Source: Rapana venosa (Eukaryota > Mollusca > Gastropoda > Neogastropoda > Muricidae). Taken from it: a stretch of 64,000 nucleotides of DNA. The notes below the pieces were generated by a model, which was given only the letters and a program-made list of their open reading frames with translations, did not search any database and was not told the origin of the DNA. Location of the stretch: positions 12,031,889 to 12,095,888 of the forward strand of contig CM054162.1 of the NCBI GenBank assembly GCA_028751875.1, in the 5' to 3' direction. The translations under genes and the position numbers were made by a program. This document shows, one piece after another, positions 22,594 through 33,460 of the stretch. Position 1 is the first letter of the stretch; every line of letters begins with the position of its first letter.

Positions 22594-22625
22594 AATCACA
22601 CACACACACACACACACACACACAA
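22485..22625 (+). repeat. family B tail, CT and CA runs
   Basis: CAAGATTCAGCGCTATAAAA and ATTCCATATACTATT, followed by CT and CA dinucleotide tracts. Confidence 0.8.
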
Positions 22626-23359
22626 TTAGAAGAACATGGGGCAGCTATACTTTGTGTTTTTAATTATTAACGCAGGCCCGGATTTAACTTAGTGTGCTGG
22701 GTCCCTTCACGTGACCTTTGCCGCTGGTGGTGTCACTCCACCACACGTTAATGTAGGCTTTGTCCTCCCCCTCTGTGTGTTGTTCGTGTGTGTGTTTGTG
22801 TAGTGTGAAGAGATAGAGAGAGAGAGCGAGAGAGAGATAGATAGAGAGGAGAGATAGAGAGAGATTTTCAAATCATATAATCTTGGCACTAACTTTCTGC
22901 TTCATTCCACAACTGAGGTCAGATGGCAATTTAGAACATGTAAAACACTAGTGCATGGAATTGTTTTTTGTACTTGTTTTGCAATTTTCCGCCTTTGTTT
23001 TTTTCCTTTTTTTTTTTTTTTCTTTTTGGTGCCTGTGGTCATTTTTCAGTTTTGTACTTTTGCAGTTTTGGGATTCTTTCCAATTTCGTTAATGTTTAGG
23101 GCCTTTTTTTTCTTTTCCAGTGGAAGGATACAAGGCTGTATTAACTAAACTCATGACAGCAATGGAGTCACTAAATCGCCATTGCCTATCATCAGTACAT
23201 CGTCCATGAATGAAAATCGTCCAGTGCTGTAAAGATTCCTTTGGCAGATTTTTTTATTCCAAGCCACCCTTCTCCAGTGATGTGGATTCATCAGACGATG
23301 AGTTTGTGGCCTGGATAGAAACATTTCAGATGACCGCCAGTCTCTTCCATTCCACCCGC

Positions 23360-23445
23360 ACTAATAATAATAATAATAATATAATAATAATAATAAATAA
23401 ATGGAACTTATATACGCTATATCTTGCAATGGGGAGGGGGGGGGG
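23360..23445 (-). repeat. AAT repeat with family B tail relic
   Basis: (AATAAT)n then TGGAACTTATATACGCTATA, a decayed minus-strand copy of the shared tail, and a poly(G) run. Confidence 0.7.
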
Positions 23446-23534
23446 GGAAGGAGCAAACAGAAAACTACATACAGTCCATTGCTTCCCCCCAAGCTTAAGA
23501 TTAAGTAGCAATTGACTGTGATAACCTAGTGGAT

Positions 23535-23725
23535 TGGGGTACCGTTTCGACACACTAATTCAGTGCAGTCCCCCAGTTCATCCATCTGTAAGTGTTACCT
23601 GCCTTCCTTTAGGGTCAGGGAAGGTAAGGCACCAGGGAAAGAGGAGAATGGACGCCCACTCTCAATATGCGCCCCTGGACAAGCTGAGGTCTGGTGACAC
23701 CATCACACCACAACGACTGGATAAA
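23535..23725 (+). repeat. family D SINE, 3' part
   Basis: CAGTGCAGTCCCCCAGTTCA, TAGGGTCAGGGAAGGTAAGG and AAGCTGAGGTCTGGTGACAC match the post-5S body of family D (see 43934). The tRNA/5S-like head is mostly gone. Confidence 0.75.
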
Positions 23726-23878
23726 TAACCCTATTAGGAATCATTTACCTTACCTCTACTTATTTTTTAGACATATGTTTGAAAAGGACCTCATTCAAAA
23801 TCCCCCACGCCCCATGCTTTATAAAAAAAAAAGGTAGGTTTTTAAATGCCATCACACTAGAACTTTAAAGTTAGCCCC

Positions 23879-24226
23879 TAGTGGGTTAAACATTGCTCTG
23901 CTGCAATCTGACACCCCGGGTTCGATTCCCGTTCAAGGGGATATTTACCCTGGATTAACATCAGTGCCGACTCCACTCTCCGCCAAAAATGTCTTTCCCG
24001 ATGAGACTATAAACGAGCCCCCTTGCGAAGGCACGTAGAACATCTTTGCGACACGTTAAATCCTGTTACACGCTTTCCGTAAAAGTAAGGCATTGTGTGC
24101 CGGTGGGAACGGATGCCAAACTTTACAAAACCGCATACACACGGGGGACTGGATGTAAAAAAAAGCACATAAATGCTTATTCCATTATCCGCGATATAAA
24201 AGAATAAATAAATAAAAATAAATAAA
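23879..24226 (+). mobile_element. family A SINE, full length
   Basis: Head CTAGTGGGTTAAACATTGCT and GGGTTCGATTCCCGTTC, body ATTAACATCAGTGCCGACTC, GAGACTATAAACGAGC, TGTGTGCCGGTGGGAACG, end CTTATTCCATTATCCGCGAT and AATAAATAAA. Small indels set it apart from 20436-20776. Confidence 0.85.
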
Positions 24227-24389
24227 TAAGTTCTCCAAAGGTGGGATTTTGCACATATTTGATTGTTTGTCCACCATTAATGCAGCCGCACTCTGACTTC
24301 CGGGAAGATGTCTGAACATTAAATCGATGTGCATGCATTTTCTTTTTTCTTTTGTCAATGGCCTAACCTTCCAAGATGCAGAAGGGCTT

Positions 24390-24562
24390 TTTAACATGTG
24401 CGCAAGAAGTTCTGCGTGTGTTCGTACATGGGATCATGGCTTAGAATCTCATCTGAAGGACTAGAGCAGTGGAGTCGGTACTAATGTCAGCTGCAGGGTA
24501 AAATTCTTCCTAAATGGGCGTCTCTTGGTGGTTTGATCCCCTGCCATCAGATTGCCAATGAG
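24390..24562 (-). repeat. diverged family A SINE
   Basis: TGCGCAAGAAGTTCTGCGTG, ATCTGAAGGACTAGAGCAG, GGTTTGATCCCC. An older, more divergent minus-strand copy that still includes the box B-like part. Confidence 0.65.
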
Positions 24563-24569
24563 TGAGGAT

Positions 24570-25025
24570 GATTTGGTTACTCCAACCTGATGATTTAGTT
24601 ACTTCCACACTCCAACCTGATGATTTAGTTACTTCCACACTCCAACCTGATGATTTAGTTACTTCAACACTCCAACATGATGATTTAGCTACTTCAACAC
24701 TCCAACATGATAGTTTCGTTACTTTAACATGATGATTTGGTTACTTCAACACTCCAACATGATGATTTGGTTACTTCAACACTCCAACATGATGATTTGG
24801 TTACTTCCACACTCCAACAGGATGATTTGGTTACTTCAACACTTCAACATGATGATTTGGTTACTCCAACACTCCAACATAGTGATTTGGTTACTTCAAC
24901 ACTCCAACATGATGATGTGGTTACTTCAACACTCCAACATGATGATTTGGTTACTTCAACACTCCAACATGGTGATTTGGTTACTTCAACCTGATGATTT
25001 GGTTACTTCCACACTCCTACATGAT
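24570..25025. repeat. 30-bp minisatellite
   Basis: About 15 units of ACTTCAACACTCCAACATGA-TGATTTGGTT. Because 30 is divisible by three, two plus frames stay open as decapeptide repeats (HSNMMIWLLQ and TLQHDDLVTS). There is no start context or acceptor, so these are not taken as genes. Confidence 0.95.
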
Positions 25026-25032
25026 GATTATC

Positions 25033-25071
25033 TTCAGTTTAACGTCTATTCGCATTTAGTGATTTTAGACG
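25033..25071 (+). repeat. copy of the hairpin motif
   Basis: TTTAACGTCTATTCGCATTT, AGTGATTTTAGACG. Same motif as at 36534, here without a GT run. Confidence 0.6.
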
Positions 25072-25402
25072 GGAAAAAGTAATCTAAACAAGAGAATGCA
25101 AACAATAACAGAAAAGTGTCAGATAACAGTACTTAATAAAAACTAACTTTAACATACTACAAAAACTGAATTATATTATCGGACTTCTTATAAATCCTAA
25201 CCCAATGTCCAGCAGTAACGATGGTTCAGACAAAATCTGATCCAGTGACAAACTAGGTACAGCGGGTCAAATTGCTTTTAAATTTGCACAATCAAAAATA
25301 ACATGACTATTGGTAATCTTATCCCCACAATTAATACAGTTTACATCTTTCACGTATTTTGTCCTGAAAGCATTTTGTTTAAAAGCATTTAGTTTAAATT
25401 AA

Positions 25403-25785
25403 AAGTCCTTCCAATGAGACTATAAACCGAGGCCCCGTGTGCGAACGCATGCAGAACATCTCCGGCACACGTTAAATCATGTTCCGCTTTTCGAAAGAGT
25501 AGGCCATTGTGTGCCGGTGGGAACAGATGACAAAATTTACAAAATCGCATACACACAGGGACTGGATGTAAAAAAAAGCACATGAGTGCTTATTCCATTA
25601 TCCTCCATATAAAATTTTGAAGAAAAAAAATGTCATCTGAGCCCTTTGATTTGTTGGTTTACAAGATTCATCGCTATATACATTCCATACATTATTATTA
25701 TTATTATTATCATTATTATTATTATTGTTGTTGTTGTCGTTGTTACTATTATTATTCTTATCATTATTATTATTATTATAAATCT
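25403..25785 (+). repeat. family A SINE body plus family B tail and ATT repeat
   Basis: GTCCTTCCAATGAGACTATA through TTATTCCATTATCCTCCATA (25403-25617), then GAGCCCTTTGATTTGTTGGT, ACAAGATTCATCGCTATATA and (ATT)n to 25785. Confidence 0.8.
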
Positions 25786-25858
25786 GTACATAAGGGTGCC
25801 CCCACGGTCGTCAGACTACGGGACAGATAGATAGACATAAGGGATAACATGGTTTCAG

Positions 25859-25963
25859 ACGTACATGTGCAAATGGTGTGGCACCTGGTTCTGCAAAGAG
25901 TGTCTGCGTGGCGCTTACAAAGGAGTCCAGGCTGAACCCCTCAAGTGCCGCATCTGCTTTCAG
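25859..25963 (+). CDS. Cys-rich probable zinc-binding protein, penultimate exon
   Basis: The acceptor GGTTTCAG ends at 25858 and the donor GTATTA starts at 25964. 35 codons, phase 0 on both sides. It reads TYMCKWCGTWFCKECLRGAY and ends PLKCRICFQ. The CXXC-X4-CXXC pair followed by a later CXXC, with another Cys just after the splice (RKC), suggests a treble-clef or RING/FYVE-like zinc site. I do not recognise the family with certainty. Upstream exons were not identified: 5' sequence to 25 kb is repeats. Codon use and the clean join to 27174 argue it is real. Confidence 0.75.
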
Positions 25964-26059
25964 GTATTAGTGGGCTGCGTGGTCTTTGTTCTGGTTTTTT
26001 GATCATTGTTATCATCAACATCATTTATTACTACCATCACCAAATTGCTATTACATTAT

Positions 26060-26118
26060 TTTAGTAGTAGTAGTCAGTAGTAATAGTAGTAGTAGTAGTA
26101 GTAGTAGTAAGTAGTAGT

Positions 26119-26151
<33 letters not shown>

Positions 26152-26212
26152 AAGCAGTAGAAGTAGTAGTAGTAGTTGCAGCAGCAGCAGCAGCAGTAGA
26201 AGTAGTAGTAGT

Positions 26213-26244
<32 letters not shown>

Positions 26245-26280
26245 TACTAGTACTGTAGTAGTAGTAGTAGTAGTAGCATC
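26060..26280. repeat. AGT/AGC trinucleotide repeat
   Basis: (GTA)n with AGC interruptions in the intron of the zinc-binding gene. TCATCA repeats follow at 26345-26376. Confidence 0.95.
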
Positions 26281-26769
26281 CTTGTAATCATTCATTGGTT
26301 CTTCGTTGGTTTTTGGTTCGTTCAATAAGCAGTGCCTGTTGCTTTATCATCATCATCATTATCATCATCATCATCAGTAATATCAGCATTATTATTGTTG
26401 TTGTTTGTTATGTTAGTTCTGCAAGCAGTGGCTGATTCAGTGGTGCTTACATATTGCAAAAACATCATGTCAGATTTCCTCAAATGATGGATCTGTTTTA
26501 ATAATAGTTTGTATGGTGATGACTTATTGTTGCCGATATTCCCTCCAGTAATGGATGTACATACTTTGATAAGGTAGCTTGCGTTATCTTTATTTATTGT
26601 TATTTTTATTATTGATTTGGTTGGATGGTTGCCGTGTTTGTACATAAAGCAGACAGCTTATCTTCAGGAACAGTCAACTACTGTGGTGTGAAGAGTTGTT
26701 TCTGTTTGTTTGATTTTAAACCTTACCCCCATTTTTTTCCTAATATCACTTTCCTTACAATTTTTGTTT

Positions 26770-26890
26770 AAACACACACACACACACACAGAGCACAGAA
26801 TTAAAATCGTGTATACATGTGCCAGCATGGGTGTGTGTGTTTGTTTGTATACATACATACATACATACATACATACATACATACGTGCAC
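26770..26890. repeat. CA and ATAC microsatellites
   Basis: (CA)n at 26772-26792 and (ATAC)n at 26848-26885. At 26955-27150 a unit of about 80-90 bp (CATCAGTTTCTGTATGCAGT, TTAAAAACTTTAAAATAGGC, AGTGATTTGGGTTTTTTT) is tandemly repeated nearly three times and abuts the next splice acceptor. Confidence 0.85.
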
Positions 26891-27173
26891 ACCTTTTTTT
26901 CTCTACTTTTCTAAAATGAGTGTGCCATATTGTTATAACATTATTCTTTCCCAACATCAGTTTCTGTATGCAGTTAAAAACTTTAAAATAGGCAGTGATT
27001 TGGGGGTTTTTTTATAAATTTTTTCTAACATCACTTTCTGTATCAAGTTAAAAACTTTAAAGTAGGCAGTGATTTGGGTTTTTTTAAAATTTATTCTAAC
27101 ATCAGTTTCTGTATGCAGTTAAAAACTGTTTAAAAAAGAAAAAAAAGGCAGTGATTGGTTTCTGTGTCAACAG

Positions 27174-27350
27174 AGAAAGTGCCAAGGAACGAGAGTGGAT
27201 TATGTGGAGCGCCCCCCTCAGCCGGAAGCAGACACCAAGGGAGGCAAATCTTCAAGCAATCGAAAAGCTAGTAGCGCTACACTTTCCAAGAATTCCAAAA
27301 ACAAAATTCAATCTGGTGGAAATGTGAAGAAACAAAAACAGAAAAGGTGA
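27174..27350 (+). CDS. Cys-rich probable zinc-binding protein, last exon
   Basis: The acceptor TGTGTCAACAG ends at 27173. It enters in phase 0 and reads 58 codons to TGA at 27348-27350. The product starts RKCQGTRVDYVERPPQPEAD and ends in a Lys/Ser/Asn-rich basic tail (GGNVKKQKQKR). The first Cys completes the CRICFQRKC cluster of the previous exon. The basic tail could be a nuclear or nucleolar signal or bind nucleic acid; that is inference. Sequence after the stop is AT-rich and may be 3'UTR. Confidence 0.75.
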   Translation, partial: RKCQGTRVDYVERPPQPEADTKGGKSSSNRKASSATLSKNSKNKIQSGGNVKKQKQKR

Positions 27351-27555
27351 ACTGTGATAACAGAGATCTGAGAATAACAAAGAAATAACAAACAAACAAA
27401 ACACAAAAAAGCAACAAGAACACAACAACAGAATAATAGCCACACCATTTACCACTCTAAACCATTTACTACATTACAAGACTAAATGAGTCAGTCTTCT
27501 AGTTTCATACTACATACCAGGAACCTCCTATATAAAAAAAAGAAGATATTTCCTT

Positions 27556-27940
27556 TTTGTTCCTCGCTAGAGCTCTACAGTTCACCAATGGTGAGATTTC
27601 ACATATGCAACCGTTTTTGCCCACCTTGAAGGTAGCCGCATTCCAACTTCAGGAATGTATGCTAGGTGTGTTGGTGTTTCTGTAACCTACCGAACACTGA
27701 CATTAATTACAGGATCTTTTAACATGCATATTATATATCTGATCTTCTGCACGTGTATAAACACAAAGGGAATTAAGGCACAAGCAGGTCTGCGCTTTCA
27801 AAGTTGACCTGGGAGATCGTAAAAATCCCCAACCCTTAGTTCACCACACGCCAGCTGGGATTTGAACCTTCGACTTCATGGACCCATGGGATTGTAGTTG
27901 AATGGTGTGAACCACTCGGCTATAGCATCCATCAAACCTA
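27556..27940 (-). mobile_element. family C SINE
   Basis: On the minus strand the head reads ATAGCCGAGTGGTTCACACC and AAGGTTCAAATCCC, which is tRNA-Ser/Leu-like (box A GCCGAGTGGTT). The body has GATCTCCCAGGTCAACTTTG and GCAGACCTGCTTGTGCC, and the end has GAATGCGGCTACCTTCAAGG and GAAATCTCACCATTGGTGAA. Confidence 0.75.
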
Positions 27941-27944
27941 AACA

Positions 27945-29160
27945 TGTTACTGACAGTACATTGTGGATGTGACTGATGTTCAGTCTGCTTCAGGCACTCC
28001 ATGAGGAAGGCTAGTGAACAGAGTGTAGTGCCAGCTGGTGATGTGCTTTCTTTCGCCCTGTGTGGGGGGCTTGGGAGGCCTGAGCTTGGTTTGATCAGAA
28101 TGCTCTTGTCAGCATCTTAGCCCCTGAAAAGCAGCTTTTTGCAAAGAAGAGGAGGGGTACCTTTCTTGGGTTAAGAATGTCATATAATATCAGTAACATT
28201 ATGAAATAGAAGAAAAAAAGACAACATTCACGCATATGCACACATATTGTAATCTGCACTCTCTCTCTCTTTCTCTCTCTCTCCTCTCACACACACCAAA
28301 ACACACCACCCCACACTCTATAAACATAAACCCACACACGAGCCCCAACTTGTGATATTTCACAGTTTATTCTTTAAACATACTGGGAAAGTAATCCTCT
28401 TAAACTCATTTGGTCAAATCACTCTGAACATAAACATTCAAGGAAAGTTCTACAACAACAACAAAACCAAAAAGATCTATGTCAGACATGAAAAACACAA
28501 AGAAATCATTTCTTGACCTATCCATTTAATGAGACGGCAAACTCAATTTTTACAACTCATCATGTATCCCTCTTCTGCACCCACAGGTTTAGTTTGAACT
28601 GCAAACACCACACTCTTTGAACATAGAGCCATATGTCTACCTTTACAGAGTGGATTGTTGCCTGTACAGCCATCTCACATCCTGCCCTAAAGGCACCTAT
28701 ACTCTATTTTCAAGGAGGTGTAAGCTTTCAATTCCAGCCTTGATCAATATGACAAGAAGTGACAGAAGCTGCTCACACAGATCTGCATTTTGTAAATTAT
28801 ATGTTTACCAGCATTATTAGTATACTGACTTGGCCAAGCAAATGAAATGAAATATCAGCTGTTATGTTTGCATCTCAGGCCGATTTAACAATATGCAAGA
28901 AAGGCATTTCTTTTTAAACTTGTTGAACCAAAATGTACTGCATTTAGTGTATATAATTTGGTTATCTACAGATCTAAATAACATGGGTACGTGTGTGTGT
29001 GTGTCGTGTGTGTGTAACATGTGTGTGTGTGACATTGTGTTTGTGTGTGTAAGACATGTGTGTGTATGTCTGTGTGTGTATTTGTGACACACAGAGAGAT
29101 TTGATAATTAAAATTAAGATTTATTGTATCAAGTATAAGCAGCTTGACGAGAGCTGTTTT
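27945..29160. other. no gene recognised
   Basis: Mixed unique sequence, a CT/CA patch at 28258-28320 and GT runs at 28985-29085. Small open frames (for example 28617-28820) lack splice signals or homology that I can recognise. Confidence 0.5.
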
Positions 29161-32100
29161 TAAAGAGACAAAAAAAAACCCCTTGTGTGTAAGTGCTTTT
29201 TAAAGGGGTTGGGGTGTTTGGGGCTGTGTGCATGCACATGTGTGTCCCGTCCCAGGGTGTTGCATGTAAAGACCCATGTGCTCAGCATGAAAACCCTGTT
29301 TTTTGAATAATTAAAAATTTGGGGGGTGAAAAAGAGCTAATTTCATTAAATTCCCAAAAAGGCAATCTCTGCGGGAAAACAAATATAATTTTAAAAACAA
29401 CAACAAAGTGAACACGGGAAAAAGTGGGGATGATAAAAGTATTGTGACACACCCATAAATATAAACCCAAATGATATTATACAAGAACAAATCAGAAAAA
29501 CCCAACCCAATAAACATTTAAAAAACACTATGTTGAGAGTCCTAAGCAGGAATTTTTTTAGGTTCCCAAACCCCGATTCCTAGCCCCCAACCCTAAATCG
29601 GCACCAAAAGGGGAATCCTAACTTTCCTTTTGTCTTTAGAAATCCCAAAAGAGGATTTGGGCTCCCACTAATGGGCTGGGGGGGGGGAAAAAGGGGGAAA
29701 TTTTTTAAAAGGGAAAAAATTAATTTTGAAGAACTTTAAAAATTTTCCCGGGGAAAGTGAAATTTTGGAAAGTAAAAAAAAAGAAAAAGGGGTTTTTTGC
29801 TGAGAGAAAAAAATTTTCCCTCGGGTTTATAAAATTTTTTTGTTAGTTTTTAGTTTAAATTTTTTTTCCCAAACTCAACTGAAAATGAATTTTTGGTTGT
29901 GGGAAATTTTTTTAATTTTCCAAGGAGAAAAAAATTAAAATTTTTTTTGGTTTTAAAAAATTTTTAAATTTTTTAATTGTAATCAGTGCCTCACACTTTT
30001 AAAAACAGGGAAAAGTGAAGTAAGGATCAGAGATGACAGTATGTGGAAAGATGAAGGACAAACGGAAAGAAGGGCTGTCTGGAGGAGGAAAAACGGCCCT
30101 GTTGATGGAGACGGTCGACAAGGGGGAAAACCCCGCGGGCAGCCCAAAGTTTCCAGGGCAATGTGATGCCACCTACCCTTTTTGGGCCCATTTTGGCGTT
30201 TCACGGATAAAACCCAAACAGGGGAAAACCAATTCGATTGTTCAGGGGGAGGGGCAAAGTGGACGTCCTGATGGGGGGAAAATGCTTCCCCCTCCGATTT
30301 TTTTGGGCCCGGGTTTTCGGCAGAGTCTGCGGGTTTGGTTGGGCCTTTGGGGGGACGGGGCCAAAAGCCCTGCTCCTCTCCCCGGGACATTTTAAACCAA
30401 ATAAGCTAGTAAGGGAAAATAACTCCAATTACCACAAAATAATCTTCTCTTTTTAAATTTTTTCCCCTTTGATTTTTTTTAATTTCCCCCTTTCCCTTTT
30501 TTCCCCCCAACAGTAGGGGAAAAGATCATGTGTCCCGGGGAATTTTAAAGGATTTGATGCCCAAATTTAAAGGGAAACCCCTTTCATCGATCCCACCCTT
30601 TTTTAAACGATACACCCCTTTTCATTTTTAGGGTTCCCTCTTTTTGGGTTTATCTTTTTTTTGGGACCCTTTTAAAACTGATCAGTTTTGAATCTTTCGA
30701 TCTGTGCCCGAGACGATCCTTGTTTTGCTTTTTTGTGTTGGGACGGGACAAAAATTATGTTTTTAGTAATGGACAAATTTTTTTTAACAGAATATTTTGG
30801 TTTTTTTAAATTTGAAACTTGAAGTAAAATTGGTGTTTGTTTGTGATTGAAAGTTTGGGGTTTCAGTAGTATTTTAGAAATAAATTTTGGAAAAACCCCC
30901 AAAATTTGGGCTTGGGCCGAAGAATACATTGAATAAATATTTTTTGTTTGCCCAACTTTCCCACTTTTTTTCAGGGGGAATTCCCGATTGTTGGGGTGAA
31001 AAATTTTCACTACTATTTACTGTCCCCCTTTTTATTTTTCCCTTTTTATTTTTTTTTTTATTTTTCTTCCTATCCCCCCTTTATACTCCCACCCATTAGT
31101 GGGTGACCCCCTAATCATCTTTGGGGATATTTAAAGACAAAGGAAAAAGTCTAGGATTCCATTTCTGGTGCCTGTCAGGGGGTGGGAATCAGGGGGGGGA
31201 TAGTAGAGAATTCCTGGTAGGACTCTCTAAAAAACAAAAATTTTAAAAAAACATTTCTTTTAACTTTTTCTCCTTTTCTGTCTCTTTTCAACACTACAAC
31301 AACGGCAAGCAAAATTTTGGGAAATCCATGAAAGGCACAACAAAAACGCATGAATACATCTAAACACACACAAAGGTCCAAAACATACACACACCCCATT
31401 CCCCCACCCCAAAGACACACATACCCCTCCCACCCCCCAAGCTCCAGTCAGCATTTTTAAAAGAAAGTCCCAAAAATTCAAGTTTTCTTGAATTATCCCA
31501 AAAATTTTGCAACATTTGTGACATGTTTTCTTTTGGGCCATTTTGTATCAAGGGCCCGTTCAAAACGATCAAGAAGGGACTTGAAGCCACAAACGGTGCC
31601 GAAGTTCAAAACCCCAAAAAACCAGTGAATTTTTACGGGGGATGTAGCTACCCCTCAAAAGGGGGAGGCTTTAAGATGACGGGCATGTCGGGGTTTTCAG
31701 CCTACCCCCCAACTTTTCCCCCAACCCTTCCATCAATACATATATTTCCCCTTTGCTTTTCCTCAAGAAATTTATACTCCATTCCATGCCGGGAAAACCC
31801 ACTGTGTAGTCACTCACTTTTTTGCAGTTTGGGTTTTTTTGGGGGTTGTTATAGTGGGTGCATTTTGATCATGTTTCCATCCCAAAACACACAGAGCATA
31901 ATCTGTCTTTTGCTCAAATTTACAAAAAAACCCGTAATTTTACATTTTCATCACAAACTTTTTCCCTTTTCTTTTCCCTTGTACAAAAGAACCCTGGTAT
32001 CATTCTAAAAGTGTTTTTTTCCGGGAAAAACTGAAAATATTTAAAAAGGGTTGGATTTTAGAAATTCTGCAGGTGATGAGTTTTATGATCCTCAGACGCA

Positions 32101-32779
32101 TTTCTGGGTAGCAGAAAAACTTGTTTGAAAAATTGTAGGGGGCGTCTTAGTGTCATTAATTCATTACAGGAATTTATCCCTACCAACTGTTCCCTGCTTG
32201 CAAACTTTTCATATTAGTATACCCCTGTACTAAAAGAAAACCACACTAATTTTTTGGAAACAGCTTTTGGGGAAAATTGTTTGCTCACAGAAGTTTTGTT
32301 TGGAAGAAGAAAAAAAGATTAAGTTTTTTGGGAAGACGGGGGGGAAATTTTTGGGCTTTTTTCCACAAAAAAGGGATGATGAAGGGGCAGCATTTTATAA
32401 AACAAAGGGGGTTCTGCTTCCTGCAGTGATGAAGATGATGGTGAAGGTAGGTTGTACGTTTCGACCCAAAACTTCCCTCAGAAAAATGGCGGAGGGAAAA
32501 CAGAAAACCCCCCCTCCCATCCCAAAAGGGCAAGAGGCTGTTTTTGCAATGCCCCAACACCCAAAAACACGGTCACCCAAAATTTACTGGGAAAACAGTA
32601 AACGGGTTTTTCAGTTACTGTGTATTTTACTTTTTATCCCATGGGACGGTTTGGGTTTCCAAAAATATATGGGAAATTTTTTTTTCATTTTACCAAAAAT
32701 TTTGTTGGGTATTTTGGATTTGTAGTTTACTGGGTCTTTTGGGACCCTTTTTCCGCATTATATTGTATAAGAAAATTTA

Positions 32780-32945
32780 GTGTTTTGTGTGTGTATGGGG
32801 GTGTGTTAGAGAGTTTTGTGTGCCCGCCTTCCTGTGTGTGTGTGTTTTGGTGTGTGTGGGGGTGTGTGTGTGTGTGGGTGTGTGTGTGAGTTGGTGTGTG
32901 TGTGTGTGTGGGTGTGTGTGTGTGTGTTGTGGTGTGTGTTTTGGG
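32780..32945. repeat. GT microsatellite
   Basis: (GT)n with GGTG interruptions, inside the low-quality block. A G run lies at 33010-33032. Confidence 0.85.
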
Positions 32946-33382
32946 GGAAGGAGGGAGGGGGGCAGAGAGGGAGAGGTGAGAAATAAAAAAAAAGAAGGGG
33001 GAAAGAGATTGGGGGGGGGGGGGGGGGGGGGTTGGTTTTGAAAACTCCCCTCAAAACCACCTTCTAAGTAACACTCCAAAAATATGTTTAAATTAAAGAG
33101 ACAAAAACCAAAAAATATATTAAACCAAAAAAAGTCGCAAAAACAAAAACACATACTGCAGCAAAAAAAAAACAGTTTAAAAAAAAAAAAAGGAAAAAGG
33201 GAAAAAGGGGAAGAGAGGTGCAGGGGTAAAAAAGAGAGGGGGGGCTTGTGTTTAGGGGTTCCCCTCAAAATTGGGGAAATATGACAAAAATTTTCAAAAC
33301 CGCAAACACTTGGGGGGGGGATTAAAAACCCCCACGGTTTCTTATTTCCTTTTTCCTTGAAAACAAAAAATTTTTTTAAAAA

Positions 33383-33460
33383 TCATCTGAGCGCTTTTTA
33401 TTTGTTGCTTTACAAATTCCCGCGCTAAATAAAAATTTCCCTACCTTATTATTAATTTTT
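33383..33460 (+). repeat. corrupted family B tail
   Basis: AATCATCTGAGCGC, TTATTTGTTGCTTTACAAAT, CGCGCTAAATAAAAATTTCC. Compare CATCTGAGCACTTTGATTTG at 62295: the order is the same but with neighbour-copying errors. Confidence 0.7.

Noticed and set aside
23121..23360. Possible exon after a strong TTTTCCAG acceptor (EGYKAVLTKLMTAMESL, and SSDDEFVAWIETFQ in another frame)
   Set aside because: No frame stays open across it, no donor is convincing, and it does not connect to the 25859 exon. It could be an old pseudoexon.
30033..30428. Overlapping frames on both strands, 70-135 codons
   Set aside because: They lie in the low-quality homopolymer block; compositionally biased and unrelated to anything I recognise.
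32420..32450. Micro-exon-like segment (TTCCTGCAG/TGATGAAGATGATGGTGAAG/GTAGGT)
   Set aside because: It lies inside the corrupted block with no neighbours to join; too short to support.
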